Both the position numbers and the translations under genes were made by a program. Of a DNA stretch of 64,000 nt, positions 1-12,179 are shown piece by piece. The notes below the pieces were generated by a model. That model saw only the letters and a list, made by a program, of their open reading frames with translations, did not search any database and had not been told where the DNA came from. Source of the stretch: Heloderma charlesbogerti. Lineage: Eukaryota > Chordata > Lepidosauria > Squamata > Helodermatidae. Within the stretch, counting starts at the first letter, position 1. The number at the start of each line of letters is the position of its first letter. The stretch lies in assembly GCA_026122225.1 (NCBI GenBank), contig JANEZZ010002665.1, forward strand, positions 186,001 through 250,000, written 5' to 3'.

Positions 1-1577
1 ATGGTGTATACCCCTAGGGCCCCTTTAGTATTCATGCCAAGCTTCTGGTGTCTAGGTTTCATAGTCTTGGCGCTATGGCACTGATGGATGGACAGATATC
101 CTCTTTGTTAGTGTCAATAGCTGAGACAGTCCGTCCCTCCACCAGCAAACACTGATGCTAGAGTCTTACACCAGTGCAAATGTTTAGGAATAGGATAATA
201 ACAACAATATTTGACAACAAAGTTAACAGTTCTATAATTGTGGTTTTATATCCTTTAATAGGATATCAGCATAATGTGTAAATGGACAGGCTTATATCTG
301 AATATATTATTAGAATAATGTGATTCATGCTTACGGTTTTACACATCAGTTTCTGCCTTCATGGTGCTAGATTTGGAACACGTCATTTCCCTTAGTAAAA
401 TGACATAATGTATATCAAAGTTTTACCTTTGAGTTTCCCCAACTTTATTTGCATGATAGATGGTTCTACTTTTATACAAGACGGTTTTTTTCTTGTGCTT
501 CTTTTGGCTATACCCCAGTTGTGGCAGAGAAACAACCTATTGCATGCTGTGTAGCCGGTTGCCATAGATCTGCTCATAGTTTACAACATACCATAAATCC
601 TGGAGATTATTTAGCATCCACACTGTAAGAACCACCAGGAGAGGCAAATCCCTCCTCTGATATCGAACAGAGGACTCCCTTGCTGAATGAATTTTGTTAC
701 GCAACTTGTGTTTTGGAATGAAGTGTAATACTATAAGAAAACAAAAGTTTGCCAGAATATCCAATGGAAACCTGTCAGTATTTACGCCATACTTGGGTAA
801 CTCATGACGGAGGGAAAACAGATGTGAAGTAAAGGAAAATTGCTCTAAAAGGAATATTGCCCTTTGGGTACAAGCACAGAAGATGGTCTGCAGATATGAT
901 GCACGAATGTGAGAGAGAATAATACTGTAGCTGCCATCCAGTGGAACCATGTATGCATCCTTCATTTCCCATGAGGAGGGAGGTGAACACCCAATTTTTT
1001 CCTCGGGGCTTCAGGACAGGGGTAGTAAACTTCTACTTACATTAGGAATCGCTTCTGGGGAGAGAGGGATGCTACGGACCTTGTTTGTGTGTGCCTGGAA
1101 ATGAACAAACAGGGTTATAGCCATGTGGTTGTCACAGTGCTGCCTGTGTTTTTTTGGACAGAGAGACAAAGTGCAGCTTTCTGTCCCAGCTTGTTTCCTG
1201 GCCAGAAGTCAGGGAGAGTGGCTTAAGCACAGTCACAATAATGGTGCGTTGCATTTCCAGTCAGAGAAATACAGGCAGTGCTATGGGAGCTGCCATTTTA
1301 CCAGAGGAAAGCTTCTACAGTGGCACCACAAAGCAGCGGAGGGGTAGAGAAGCAGCTCAAGTCATTGGAACCAGGGGATTGGCAGCAGGGAGAAGAAAAC
1401 TGCTCTTGTATAATTATTTGCAAGACTGCATTTGCTCCCTAAATGTTGTTCTTTAAAAAATAATAAAATGCTCTTGTTTGTAGCTGCTGTCTCAACTGAG
1501 ATAATTATAGTTTCCTTAAAGACTCTAATGAAAATGCCACAATTTTTTCTTTCTTTCTCTCGCACTTCCTTTTAAAG
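1..1577. other. NSRP1 intron / upstream sequence, no exon recognised
   Basis: This is the 5' flank of the first NSRP1 exon that I can identify. The earlier human NSRP1 exons (N-terminal GRQYGL-like segment and the acidic Asp-rich stretch) were looked for and not found. The sequence is AT-rich and has no repeat I can name. It is probably intron, with the promoter and first exons left of the window. Confidence 0.5.
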
Positions 1578-1709
1578 ACCAAGCTTGAGATCCAGAGGGC
1601 CCTGGCAGAAGACTCCACGGTGTATGAATACGACAATATTTATGATGACATACAACAAAAGAAGGCAGAAAGTCACGCCAGCTTACTTGCAGGGAAAGGG
1701 GAAAAAAAG
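1578..1709 (+). CDS. NSRP1: NSRP1 exon (TKLEIQ…YEYD segment)
   Basis: 44 codons, phase 0 at both ends. The acceptor is a TTTTAAAG boundary and the donor is AAG|GTCCAT. The donor is weak from +3 on (CCAT rather than AAGT), but the protein join Lys-Lys|Pro-Lys-Tyr-Ile agrees with the human junction. Encodes the start of the DUF2040 domain. Confidence 0.88.
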
Positions 1710-4700
1710 GTCCATTTCCAATCCCGGGAAACGAGTATGATGTCTGCCTCTCTACACTCGGGATGGTTGGGTTGTGAAGACTATGGAGGGGATGAGGAGG
1801 CCGACTGAGGCGGCAGGAAGAGTGTAGAGGCAGTCGGGAGAAAGGAAAGGGGTGCATCCCAGGGCTGCAGGGCATCTTTCAGCCCAAGGGTGGAATTCCA
1901 TTGTGGAGAACATCTCGGGGTGGGCAGGCCCAGAAAATAACAGCATATTGTAGCGTAGAGCTCTTGTTGCCAGTAATTAAGCCTTAGGAGAAGCATTTCA
2001 AGCTTCTAGAATGGGGGCTGGGACTGCACAATAGCTGGGGAACCACCAAATGATCAGTGCTTGGGGAAAGGGGCGTAGTCCTCTGGGGAACCCCAGAAGG
2101 CCAGGAAGAGAACTCAGGAGGGCGGGATTGGACCCCAGGCCTGACATTCTGCACCCCTACCTTATCCAAATTGAATCGAAGGTCAACACTTGCTACAGAT
2201 AAACCATTCATGCAAAATTCATCGGAAGGGATCTGCTGCTAGCATTTCCCATTTGCATGACACCTTTATTCTTACAAATGGTATAATATATATTGAGCAT
2301 GCCCTCACAACAACCCTGTGTGATGGGTCCCTGTTCCCGTTTCACAGATAAGGAACCAAGAGATGAGAGGGAGTTCCTTGCTCATGGCAGAGATGGGGCT
2401 TAAGTCTAGGACTTGCAGATCCAAATCTAAATCTGGTTTCTCTTATTAACTTGCAGGTTTCTCTTATAAGTTCAGGGAAAGGTTTGCTTTCCCCCCTTAG
2501 GATCAGGGCATCACAAATGTATTCCCCAGCTCTGCCACATCCTTCTCTGGAGACTAGGGCAAGGCAGGAAGTCTGCCTTGCACTGATTTTGGAAAGGCCC
2601 AGAAAGCAGCGAGGCATCTTCTCCTTTTTCTGAAGAATCTCCCTGATTTTGTGTTGAGACTTGGAAGAGGCTCGGTGTAATAGGGATGAGCCCCCAACTT
2701 GGTGTTCAGGAGGAAACCAGGAGCATCACAGTCAAGGCAGCATGGGTAGGGCTAGTGACAAGCAGAGATTTTGGCTGGCCACCGAGGCCAGCTGGAGTGT
2801 TGGGAACCCTGCCCAAGATCCTTGCTTCAGGACTGATGACGGATCAGAAGAACAGCACGAGTGACTGCAAAATACTTCCCACAATATTCCTAGTGCCTCT
2901 GATTTATCTGTCACAGGCCATCTTGATCCCTTCCAATTCCTTCATTGCTGTTTTGTCCTTGCAGCCCAAGTACATCCAAAATATACTCAAGGCGGCCGAG
3001 CTAAGGAAGAAGGAGCAGGAAAAGAGAATGGAAAAGAAAATCCAGAAGGAACGTGAAATGGAAGGGGATGCATTTGATGACAAAGAAGCCTTTGTGACTT
3101 CAGCCTACAAGAAGAAGCTGCAGGAAAGAGCTGAAGAGGAAGAAAGGGAAAAGAGGGAGGCAGCCATTGAAGGTGAGGGAGCAGGGCAGGTCATTGTTGG
3201 CTGTGGGCTGGATTGTCAGGCTGAGAAATCGCGTTAGCTAAGATGAGTTTGAAACATGAATTCTCTGGAAGATCTGGCTGTGTTCCCTGGCACAACGTCT
3301 CCTGGAGGAGATGGCAAGATGAGAACCGTTCGGCTTAGATCGGTTTCCTGCCCTGTTCCATCAGCTGGGGATAACTTTCAGTGCCACTTGTGAGGTAGGC
3401 TAGGGAGGGCAGCATTTGCCCAAGGCAAATTGGGAAATGTACGAAGATCTGCCAGTTCAAAGTAAACCCTCTAGCTGCCGTGCAGCACTGACATCAGCCC
3501 CCCTTGGATCGCGCAGGAGGTGTGTTTAAGAATTGCCATCTTGTTCAGACTGCACGTGTTTTGTACACCAGTGGCCAGCAGCTTGTTTTACTGCCACAAA
3601 CGTCTGAAATGCTCCTTTGAAGTAAAAACAATCTGTATGTGCACTCCAGTACTTTAATTATGGAGGGGAAAATAGGGGTGTTCTTTATGAAACCCACAAG
3701 CCCCACCCCCTGCCCCTTTCATAGCCTTCTAAAAAGGTAGCTAAGGGGGCTCCCCCCACCCACCAGTAATTCAACCATTGTATACATCTGACAGTAGCGG
3801 AAGGGCCAGCTGGAAATAATCTGTAGGCCATAGATGACCAGTCAGTTGCTAGCCAATAACATGTACAGCACAATCTTGGGAGCTTCCAGATGACGCTTTT
3901 ATTGTGACATCGCCCTACCTCATTCCCAGAATTTTACAGGGGTCTAGACATTGTTGTCTTCCACTTACAACCCTGCTGTGTTTTCCCACCACCTCTTCCA
4001 TTTTTATTTTTTTTTACCACAGAATTCCATTCAGGGGAAAAAGCCAGAAGGGTTGCCCACTGCTTTCTCTGTTGGCACTACGATGCCTCCCTCTGGAACC
4101 ACCTCTTATGTAGGTGTAGTGTTTGAAACAGGTGCTGGGGCTCAGATCAGGTGAACCCTGGCTTAATTTGCATCCTGACTTAGGTAGCTTTGTTTGTTAC
4201 TGTCCTGCTTAGGCCAGATCAAGCTCAGTCCCCGGGCAGTCTATAGGGCAAATCCATACAGCAAGGTCACAAAGGCAGGCGGAGGTCAAAAACAGAGTGT
4301 TACCGGTCAGGAAGGGAGGCATTCCAAAGCAGGGTCTAAGGTGAAGCTCAGGCCAAGCACAAGTGAGCAGTCTAAAACAAGCACAGCCCAAGCAGCAGGG
4401 TCTGAGCAGGAGTCCAGAGGTCATTAGCACAAGCAATCAGTCCAAATAAGAAGCAAGTAGTACTCAACTGCAGTCCTATATAGCCAAGTCTCTTAAGTCC
4501 ACACCCAGGTACAGCTGCAAACCATTAGTCTAAGCTTCAGTGCCTCCCTACTTTTGAGGAGACCCTTGCTCTTGAGCAGACCTCTGCTCTCAAGGAGCCT
4601 GGTTGTTTTGTTTACTCTCGAGGAGCCTAGTAGCAGCCTTGCCTGCACCTTCTGGTGCTGGCACTCTCAGGCTCTGCCTCTTCCTCTGACTCCTTGAGTG

Positions 4701-7700
4701 AGGCAAGTTCCTCAGTGCCCCCATCTATGGGTCTCTCAGGGCCCACTACTGTTGAAAGGCCTGGTGTATCTTTCCTACAAATGCTGGAGGGGTCTTTGGA
4801 TGTGGTCTTCCAGCTCTGCCATGTCAGGCTCTTCATCCAAAGAGTCATCCTGGCTTGACTCCGGGTCAGGCATGACGGTTATCCATTTTATCTTTTCTTT
4901 CTTTTAGCATGCCTGGATGTGACCAAGCAGAAAGATCTCAGTGGTTTTTACAGACACCTACTGAATCAGACAGTGGGGGAAGAAGAAATGCCCAAATGCA
5001 GTCTTCGTGAGGCCAGGTACAGTGGAAATGAAAAAACAAAACAAAACAAGACCCTCCTGGGCCTGAAGTAGTAGTTCTAGAATCCCCAAGATTTCAGTGG
5101 GCTCGCTGGAGCCAGAGTGTGGTCTAAGTTACCAACACACAGCGAAGGATTGAAAGTATCTGCTGCTTGATAACCCTAAAAGCAGGGAACTTCTGAACCT
5201 TTGCACCACCCATGTGTGGGATGGCAGTCTTAAGTTCAACCAAGTTGCTATTCATTCCAGATAGAGGGCTTTCTTTCACATGGTGTGGTGTAAGCGTAAG
5301 GCATTTACTGAGGGCCAATTTGGGCTCGCTTATCAGCAAGACAGTTCCTCAACAAGAGGGATGAAAGAGGGATTAAAACAGCATAGCTTTCTCTGTGGTG
5401 GAACCACAGTTTTAGAATGTTACCAGGGAGAGCTGCCAGGCCATTTCTTTCCTATTTTCTCAGACATTTTAAATTGGATGATATTATGGTACTGTTGTTT
5501 CTATTTGGTTTTTTAATTGTTCATTTGGTGCTCTATTTTAGCTTTTTAAAATGTTTTGTTTTTGAACGGTGCATCGCCTTGGGTATCCTTTTGACAGAAA
5601 AGCAATTAGTCCATTTTTTAAAACAAAAGGATACATTTTGCTCAGACATAGCCAAGGCTTGAGTCCATAATGCATTCTAGAAGAAAGCTAGCTTTAAAAT
5701 TTCATCATCATAGCAAGTTGCTTTGCATGTCCCCTGACAAAGACTGTGTCGATTTCCAGAAGTAGTGTTTTATATAAATTTAAAACGGCCAAGCAAGCAA
5801 TGAAAGCATCAATGCCACTAACATTTATCTCAGGCTGACTTCGTACTCCCCTAGCCAAAGTCAACTCTTAATTAGCAAGGTGAGTTTGCTATACTGGAAG
5901 AGTAATGAGGGAGGAATAATTGTGAAATGCCACAATGCATTCATTTTTCCTTTGAATAAGTGCAACATTCATTTGATAATCACTAATTCCTAAAAATAGT
6001 TTGGGCTATCTGCATACACCACTATGCATCTGCAGAACATGATAGTAGCCACGGAATTCAGCTTCCTAAAAATCTCAGCTTTCATTCATTCATTTAAAAA
6101 AAAAATCTAGCCCTTACAAAAGCAGGGATGTTCTGGAAAGTGCATATACAAAGTTTGCTGCTGGGATTGGAGCTCCGCTGTCCTTGCTCCTCCCATGTCT
6201 GGCAAAACGAATTTTGCAACATAGGAAGAGCATTGCAGAGAAATTATGCAACCTTCCTCAGTTTGTATGATTTATTCAAGTCGCAGCACTCTGCATTTCT
6301 TAGTGGAGCCTGGTCAGGGAATTTTAGTGTAATCAGATGGTCAGTGGATTATGTCCTTGAAAATCTGTTTCCTTATCAGCCACCAAAGATTAAAACTTCA
6401 TTAAATCATTAAAACTTCACCTGCTGCCTCCCTGTATCCCAAATCCCTTTGTAGTGCTGTGGCACTGGCATATAGAGTGGCCAGTTTGCTTGCCCACCAC
6501 CTCTGTAGCCTGGCAAAACAACCCATGAACAACCCACGGTTCTGGGTTGACATATAACGACAACCCGTGGGTTAAACAACCTAGAGTTCACAACCCAGCA
6601 ACAAACCATGGGTTCTCTTTCTGGGTTGTTCATGGCTAACAAACCATGGCTTGTTTGCATGCTGCTGGCTTTGCACATCACGACAACCCAGAATTCAACA
6701 ACCCATACCATGGGTCTGCGTTATCTGTGAACCCAGCCACTGTAACCTTCCTGGTCCTATCAGAGTTCGATAGCTCAAAATGTACTCCAAGATGTTTCGT
6801 CTTCTGTGTTTTTCTGTGTTACCGCAGATCTTTTGACTGAAAGTATAGAAAAAATTATTTGTAAGCCTGCACCAAACAGCAAAATACTCGTGCCTCATGG
6901 TGACACAAATGCTACCTGTGAGACATTTGGAGTATAACTGCTTATAAAAACCAAGTCATCTTACTTCCTGTCTTTGGAGAGAAAAGGAGAGGGGATACCG
7001 TTCTGTCATCCTTTGGAAGGAAGACTCACTGTGCAGCTGTAGCAGTATTCTGAACTTGGAAGAATAAAAGTCCTGGAGTCGGGATTTTCACATTTTTAAC
7101 TACATATGTAGCAAGTTTGATCTTCCTTGATAAAGCATATAGAAGATGGCTAGAGTTTAAATATATCACCTCGTGTATGCGGTGATATATCTAACCATGT
7201 CATGTTTATAAATGACAGCGCAAGTTCACAGTGTCCACGTGCAGTCGTGTTTTAAAGCATCTGAGAGTGAAAACAGAGCAATGACATTGCTTTGTGTAAC
7301 TATGTTACTGAAAAAAATAGATTGATCCAAGAAAAACACACACATAAATATGACTTAAGACTGCACCCCTTGCCATGCGTTCAGTACACGCTGTAGGAGA
7401 GGGAAAATAACAAACAGCTGCTTCTGTGATTCTGTGTAATGGTGTGTCAGCGCTAATGCTCCCCTTTTGCAGTTCTTTAAGTTGTGTCTGCCTTGCAGTT
7501 TTTGTGCATTTCTTGTCAAATGGCTTCTAGCTCTTGAGTGAGGACAGCTGTTTGAGTCAAGTAAGTGGGAAACAAAACCAGAACAAAATTCTGACTTTGT
7601 CCACAGATGCCAGTGTGCTTTTACACATAACACACACCATTAACTTTAGAACACAACAGCAGGCGGGAAGGATCCATGTCCCTGTGAGACTCAGAAGGAG

Positions 7701-9365
7701 CTGTGTGTGTACACCTTTCCCCAACCTGGTGCCCTGCAGATGTGTTGGACTACAACTCCCAGCATCCCCCAGCCAGCCATGCTGTAGTCTTAACACATCC
7801 AGAAGGCACCAGGTTGGGGAAGGCTGGTTTACATAAATATATAACACCACAACCCAAGAAGCAAACAAAATGAGGGTTTTTTTGCGGGGGGGGATAAGTA
7901 AAGAGGAGGAAATGTACATATTCATTGGTGTTTTAATGGAATGAGAAAGAAGCTCCACTAGTGGATGAGGAGTGATGTGAGTAGGGGCGTTCCAATGTGT
8001 TCGTTCAGACACATGAAGGGAGCATTGTGTGAAGCAGACATTGGAGACCTCCGGCCTGTGGGCCAGATACTGCCTGTGCAGGTTCCCCATCCAGCCTGCC
8101 AAGTTCTTCCCCAAGCCCTTCCCCAGCCAGAGAAAATCTCTTCTGAGTTGATACAGTAAGATATGGTTTAGGGTTATTCTGAGCATGTAGAGAGTGAATG
8201 TTATTTTGTGCCTTTAAAAAATCCCTCAAGGGGATGAGGCTGTAGCTCAGTGACAGAGCCCCTCATTCGCGTGCAAAGGGTCCCAGTTCCAATCTCCAGG
8301 GAGGGCTAGAAAGAATCCTTGTCTGAAACTCTGGAGAGCCATTGCTGCTGGTCAGTGTCAGCAATACTGAGCTAGGTGGACCAAGGGTCTGACTCGGGAT
8401 GAGGCAGTTGCCTATGTTCTATGTTCTCTCGGTTCTGTGTTCTATCTAGGATAAAGGAAGAAGAACCCAGTGAGAATCCCCATGGCTCTAGAGAAATGCG
8501 CAAAAGCCCGGATGAGACAACAAGGCCCCACATTCCTGTAAAGGGAGAAGATAACCCAGATGCAGACAGTGATGTGAAAATGGACAGCAGTGAAGATGAG
8601 AGCGGTGCTAAAGTACAGACTAGCAGCAAAGCAGGGGATAAAAAGGAGAACAGGCAAAGTCGCTCTGACCGCAGTGGAGAAAGTTCCAAGCATCACAAAA
8701 GCCAAAGGGACTCAGGGTCATCAAGCGAGGAGGGAAGCCATCATGCAAAAGTGCCTATGAGTCATCCGGAGAGAGAGGATGGAGGCAGAACGGAAAAAAG
8801 TGGGCAACACAGGGAAAGGGAACGTGAGAGGAGACACAAAGACCATGACAAGGAGGAGCAAACTAGATCTGAAGATCATTATAGGAGGCAGGAAGAACGG
8901 GACAACAGACAGAGAAGGAAAGACAGGAAGGAGAGAGATGATTATCACAGAGAACTGCGTCAAGAGAGAGACAGAGAGGACAAGTACTCAGAGTGGGAAC
9001 AGCAAGTGAAGGAAAGGCAGACCAACCGCAAAGAGCAACATAGGGAGAGGGACAAAGGGGCGAAGGAAGATAGAGATGAGAAAAAGCAGCGAGAGAGGAA
9101 AAACAGCAGCCCCGGGTCCTTGGTAAAAGGAAGCGAAACGTGCAAAGGGAGCAAAGAAAATCCATCTGACTCTGAGAGATCACCAGAGTTGAAACACAGG
9201 TCTTCAGGAGAGGGAACAGAGCAGGCAGAGAAACCTCTGGAGAGCCAGAGTAAATTTGCAAAGCGTAGCAGCCAGGAGACTGTCATGTCAGCAAGGGACC
9301 GCTACCTGGCACGGCAGATGGCACGCGTAGGCACCAAATCTTACATAGAAAACGAGGAGGATTAG
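1578..9365 (+). CDS. NSRP1: NSRP1, nuclear speckle splicing regulatory protein 1 (3' part of gene, four coding exons)
   Basis: NSRP1 (CCDC55/NSrp70) is a nuclear-speckle protein that modulates alternative splice-site choice. Four exons splice in frame: 1578-1709, 2965-3172, 4908-5016 and 8450-9365, with junction phases 0, 1 and 2. Together they encode about 455 residues, so the N-terminal part is missing. Visible hallmarks are TKLEIQRALAEDSTVYEYD, then the very conserved Lys/Glu coiled-coil segment with EKRMEKKIQ and DDKEAFVTSAYKKKLQERAE (the DUF2040 region), then CLDVTKQKDLSGFYRHLLNQ. A long, highly charged Arg/Glu/Lys/Ser tail follows, ending in SARDRYLARQMARV and an acidic C-terminus. These match the order in human NSRP1. 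The charged tail is much more diverged than the DUF2040 part, as usual in this family. The gene faces SLC6A4 tail to tail, as in mammals. Confidence 0.95.
1710..2964. other. NSRP1 intron with MIR-like SINE and GGGGCC-type repeat remnant
   Basis: The intron holds an old CORE-SINE-like stretch near 2255-2430. Around 2050-2160 there is a fragment of the 'not-aligned GC-rich' repeat family that recurs at 27.7, 37.8, 41.4, 42.1 and 57.0 kb. No coding signal was seen. Confidence 0.45.
2255..2430 (-). repeat. MIR-like CORE-SINE fragment
   Basis: Shows the usual antisense MIR order: 'CTCACAACAACCCTGTG', a CCCGTTTCACAGATAAGGAA block, then GAGTTCCTTGCTCATGGCAGAG. It is diverged and short; a squamate tRNA-SINE with the same core cannot be excluded. 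Confidence 0.5.
2965..3172 (+). CDS. NSRP1: NSRP1 exon (DUF2040 coiled-coil core)
   Basis: 208 nt, phase 0 in and phase 1 out. The acceptor is TGTCCTTGCAG and the donor is GAAG|GTGAGG. Encodes about 69 residues, the best-conserved part of the protein: PKYIQNILKAAELRKKEQEK, then FDDKEAFVTSAYKKK and a Glu/Arg-rich helix. The open frame continuing to 3237 is intron read-through, not coding. Confidence 0.95.
3173..4907. other. NSRP1 intron; unassigned repeat-like block
   Basis: No exon was recognised. From about 4160 to 4890 the sequence has an 'accessory' look: CAG-rich runs, and on – an open frame for an acidic Ser/Glu/Asp-rich peptide at 4627-4848. This resembles degraded transposon coding sequence, but the family was not recognised. 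Confidence 0.3.
4908..5016 (+). CDS. NSRP1: NSRP1 exon (CLDVTKQKDLSGFYRHLL segment)
   Basis: 109 nt, phase 1 in and phase 2 out. The acceptor is a long pyrimidine run followed by TTTTAG, and the donor is CCAG|GTACAG. The peptide is conserved with human NSRP1 and completes the DUF2040-adjacent helix. Confidence 0.95.
6498..6740. repeat. AACCCATGGGTT-rich palindromic MITE-like element, copy 1
   Basis: Dense alternation of ACAACCCA and TGGGTTGT words in both orientations can fold into stem-loops. A second, clearer copy is at 21119-21411. The ends are not well defined here. Confidence 0.5.
7714..7824. mobile_element. Palindromic MITE (CCAACCTGGTGCC family)
   Basis: The left end CCTTTCCCCAACCTGGTGCC is mirrored by GGCACCAGGTTGGGGAAGG at the right end. 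The interior GTTGGACTACAACTCCCAGC is shared by the family. Further full or half copies are listed at 13.2, 25.5, 27.9, 44.1 and 45.7 kb. Confidence 0.75.
8232..8447 (+). mobile_element. tRNA-derived squamate SINE, ending at an NSRP1 splice acceptor
   Basis: The tRNA-like head has A-box GTAGCTCAGTGACAGAG and B-box-like GTTCCAATCTC. The body follows: CTGAAACTCTGGAGAGCC, GTCAGTGTCAGCAATACTGAGC, then GGTGGACCAAGGGTCTGACTC. The tail repeats CTATGTTCT. The family recurs in this window in both orientations. The tail runs into the polypyrimidine tract of the exon starting at 8450. Confidence 0.85.
8450..9365 (+). CDS. NSRP1: NSRP1 last exon (charged C-terminal half and stop)
   Basis: 916 nt, phase 2 in, ending TAG at 9363-9365. 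The acceptor is TTCTATCTAG|G. Encodes about 305 residues dominated by Arg, Glu, Lys, Ser, Gln and His with many RE/RD/KE dipeptides. The end, SARDRYLARQMARV then SYIENEED, matches the human C-terminus. The large single last exon is as in mammals. Confidence 0.96.
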
Positions 9366-9910
9366 GTTTAGTTTCGGGGGGAGAATCTCTGGAGGTGACA
9401 CACGCTCACTGGGGGGAATATTGGGGCAGCAGGGAATTGCACTTTGGTGTGAAAGTTCCTGGCCATATGTTTCTAGAGTACCTTAAAAGAACGTCTGTTT
9501 GTGTAGAAGGAAGCTGGTAGATTGCTCTGACATCTGAGCACAGGTGGCTGTAGCTTGATTTGGGTCTGTTCATCCTGCCCTCCTGAACCCATTTATATTC
9601 TGTGTCGCTTGAATGCAGTGAGCCTCGTTTGATAGATTGCATCCTGAGCCCCATCCTGTACATAATAATTGTCACAGATGATCCCATGAGATCCTGCAGC
9701 CCAGTCAAGAGTACAAAGGAAGATGAGCATGAAAATTGTATGTGAAGTGGACTCCAGATAAGACCACCATCCGCAGAAATTGTTACTGTGTTTTTTTTTT
9801 AAGTACAGTTTAGTTCCACAGTGAACTTAAATGCTGGGAGTCTCTGTTTTGGGTTTTGTTAATTTGCTGTACAGAGAAACATTGAAATAAAGGGAAAGAT
9901 AAATTCTAGG
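9366..9910 (+). other. NSRP1: NSRP1 3' UTR
   Basis: Untranslated sequence from the stop to just after the canonical signal at 9886-9891, followed by a GT-rich stretch (GGCGTTGTTTTGT) that suits a cleavage-site downstream element. Confidence 0.7.
9886..9891 (+). promoter_or_regulatory. NSRP1: Polyadenylation signal AATAAA for NSRP1
   Basis: Exact AATAAA about 520 nt after the stop, followed within 25-40 nt by a GT/T-rich element. It is the first good signal after the stop. Confidence 0.7.
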
Positions 9911-12179
9911 TCTTGGCGTTGTTTTGTATCCATGCTCAATCTTAACTCAGCTCCACACTGACTGTGATAAATCCACAAATACGTAAGGAGAGTCAACAGT
10001 ACCCATCATCTGTTTGGCAGGAGAGGTTCCTCACATGCAGCCTGTTGTGTGAATGGTCTCTGAATCAGGCCCTGTGTGCTAGAGGTACCAAGGGTTTATA
10101 AAGCTGCCATAAATGCGACTCCTACGTCTAGCTTGGCAAGTGAGAAATCTGGCAGAGAGAATGTTTTCATAATATATTTTCAACAAAACTCTTGGAAACA
10201 CTGTTCCTTCCCACGTCACCTCCCAGTAACCTCTTCTAACAGTGGCTGCACCGGCACCAAATTACTTTGGAAATCTAAGTTTCCAGAAAGGACATTTCAG
10301 ATTCCCTTTGGCACCTAACTGCACTGCTTTTAATTAAGAAAGTTGCAGGTTGTTGGTTTTTTTAGGTTTGCATCTGACATTATAAGGTATCATCAAAGTA
10401 TGCTCATGTTTATTTTCATGAATGAAGTTTAATCTCTTAGAAGCCTTTTGTCTTGGAGCACCTCATGTTTTCATCCTGTGTCCTGGGAAGCTATTGGGAA
10501 GGAAGTTTGTATCTTGCTGCTATGGAGACAGTAGTGGTGTCTTTGCCAGCTCCAGAAATAGACATGTGCTTTCCTAGTAGTTTGCGAGCCGTCTCTCTCT
10601 CTCCATTGTGGATTATTTTAAAGGGTTTTCATGTGTGGGCCTTTAGTTTTTAAGGAAGGTGATGGTGAGGGTTGTCTCAGTGATAAAAGATTGGCTTCCT
10701 GTTTAGTTTTGTTTGGGGCAAATGCCACACCTTTATTTCTAACTTGTCTCAGACACCAATAAGCTTTTTCTACATCTTTGCTTTTTACTTGATGTGCTTT
10801 TTCCATAAACTTTAAAAAGAAGGCATACTGTCTTAAAAATGAAGTGACCCTGCTAAAATTGGACCACTTGCAGTTGTGATCTCCTGGCCTGAAGCATCGT
10901 TTTTATTTATTGTTTGGTGGAGAGACTGTTGCTTCCTAGGTTGTCCATTTGAGAGAGCCAAGAAGCAGTTGTTTTACTGCCCAAATACTGTGAAAACAAA
11001 ACAAACACCTGCCAAATATTTGGTAACTAACAACTCATTAATGATAACATTACACTAGCTCACTTAATATAATCACCAACTAGAGTAACAAACTATGCAG
11101 AAATTAACTTGCAGTTATAAAGGAAATTTCTACTGCAGTTTTCAGCAAACAGGGTGGTATGTCTGCCCTCCATCAGGTATTCCGCATACCCCTGGTTTAC
11201 AAGGCTGGCAGGCGTTTATGTTTCCTCAGGATACCATGCATATAAAAGTGCATGTATCATAAAGAATCCTTGGGGCTGGGACCTGTAAGCACTGAGAAAG
11301 GTGTTGGTTGGGCCCATCCTGATGGGAAGAGAAGAGGCTGGGGCACAGATGAGCAAGCGACTTAGCAGTCCTGATGTGGCCTGTGGAAGTGATTGGTGGA
11401 AGGTGACACACTTATTTCCACTGTCTTGCTCATATGGAACTGAGGTTAGGAAGCATGGGAGAGAATCTGGTGCGAGAGGCTGGAGGACAGGTGCTTGTGT
11501 GTGTGTGTGACATCGCCCCTGCTTTTGTGCATCGTGGGTGGGGGGGCAGGATAGAGTTGAAAAGAAGGCACACTTCATGCAGGACAGTGTGCGTTTTCCT
11601 TTGGTTGCCGAACTGTTAATATTTGACCACTGTTAAATCCCTCTCTGTCATACTAGTGTACGGGGAGAGGGTGCAGTCATCCTCTCCACCCCTTCTGTTT
11701 TCAGCAATCAATACAATCTTAGCTAAAGGGCCTTTTCAGGTAACAGATTTCTGCTATCTATTACAGCAGCCACCACAAGGTTCTTAGATCAGTATTACTC
11801 TAATAAATTGCAGAACAGGGTAACCTACCTTCAACCTTCTGGCCTCAGAATGTTATCTCCCCCATGTACCTGCTGCCAGTAGCTTTTGTGATATCAGCCA
11901 CCACGTTGCATGGACATAAATGAACACTTGTGCTGTTTCCTAGGGGAAATGCATCTCGGTTGGGGCACTGGCAACGACTGAGGAACACAGAGTACAGGAG
12001 TAACAACAAGGGAAGAAGCCACCGATTCAGGAACAGAGTTCAACATTCCCACAGTTAATCACACAGTACCGTTTAGAATGGTACATAGTGAGACTGGACA
12101 AAGGGGTGTTCCTCTTAAGTTCAACAGAAGTGAAGTAACAAATTTGTGCTTCATTTTATGCACGAGGATGTTACTATTC
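9911..12179. other. Intergenic, unassigned
   Basis: Between the convergent NSRP1 and SLC6A4 genes. I recognise no gene and no named repeat. The sequence is AT-rich with short GT-rich stretches, for example near 11505. Confidence 0.5.

Larger units (their letters stand above)
5017..8449. other. NSRP1 last intron with several repeats
   Basis: 3.4 kb without coding signal. Contains an AACCCA-rich palindromic element near 6500-6740, a palindromic MITE at 7714-7824 and a tRNA-derived SINE that reaches the next exon. The rest (5020-6480 and 6750-7700) is AT-rich and unassigned. Confidence 0.55.

Noticed and set aside
2686..3237. 183-codon open frame on + as a separate gene
   Set aside because: Only 2965-3172 is coding (NSRP1 exon); the rest is intron with clear splice sites at both ends.
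7557..8186. 209-codon open frame on –
   Set aside because: It runs through a palindromic MITE and intron sequence of NSRP1, has no domain and no recognisable similarity; chance frame.
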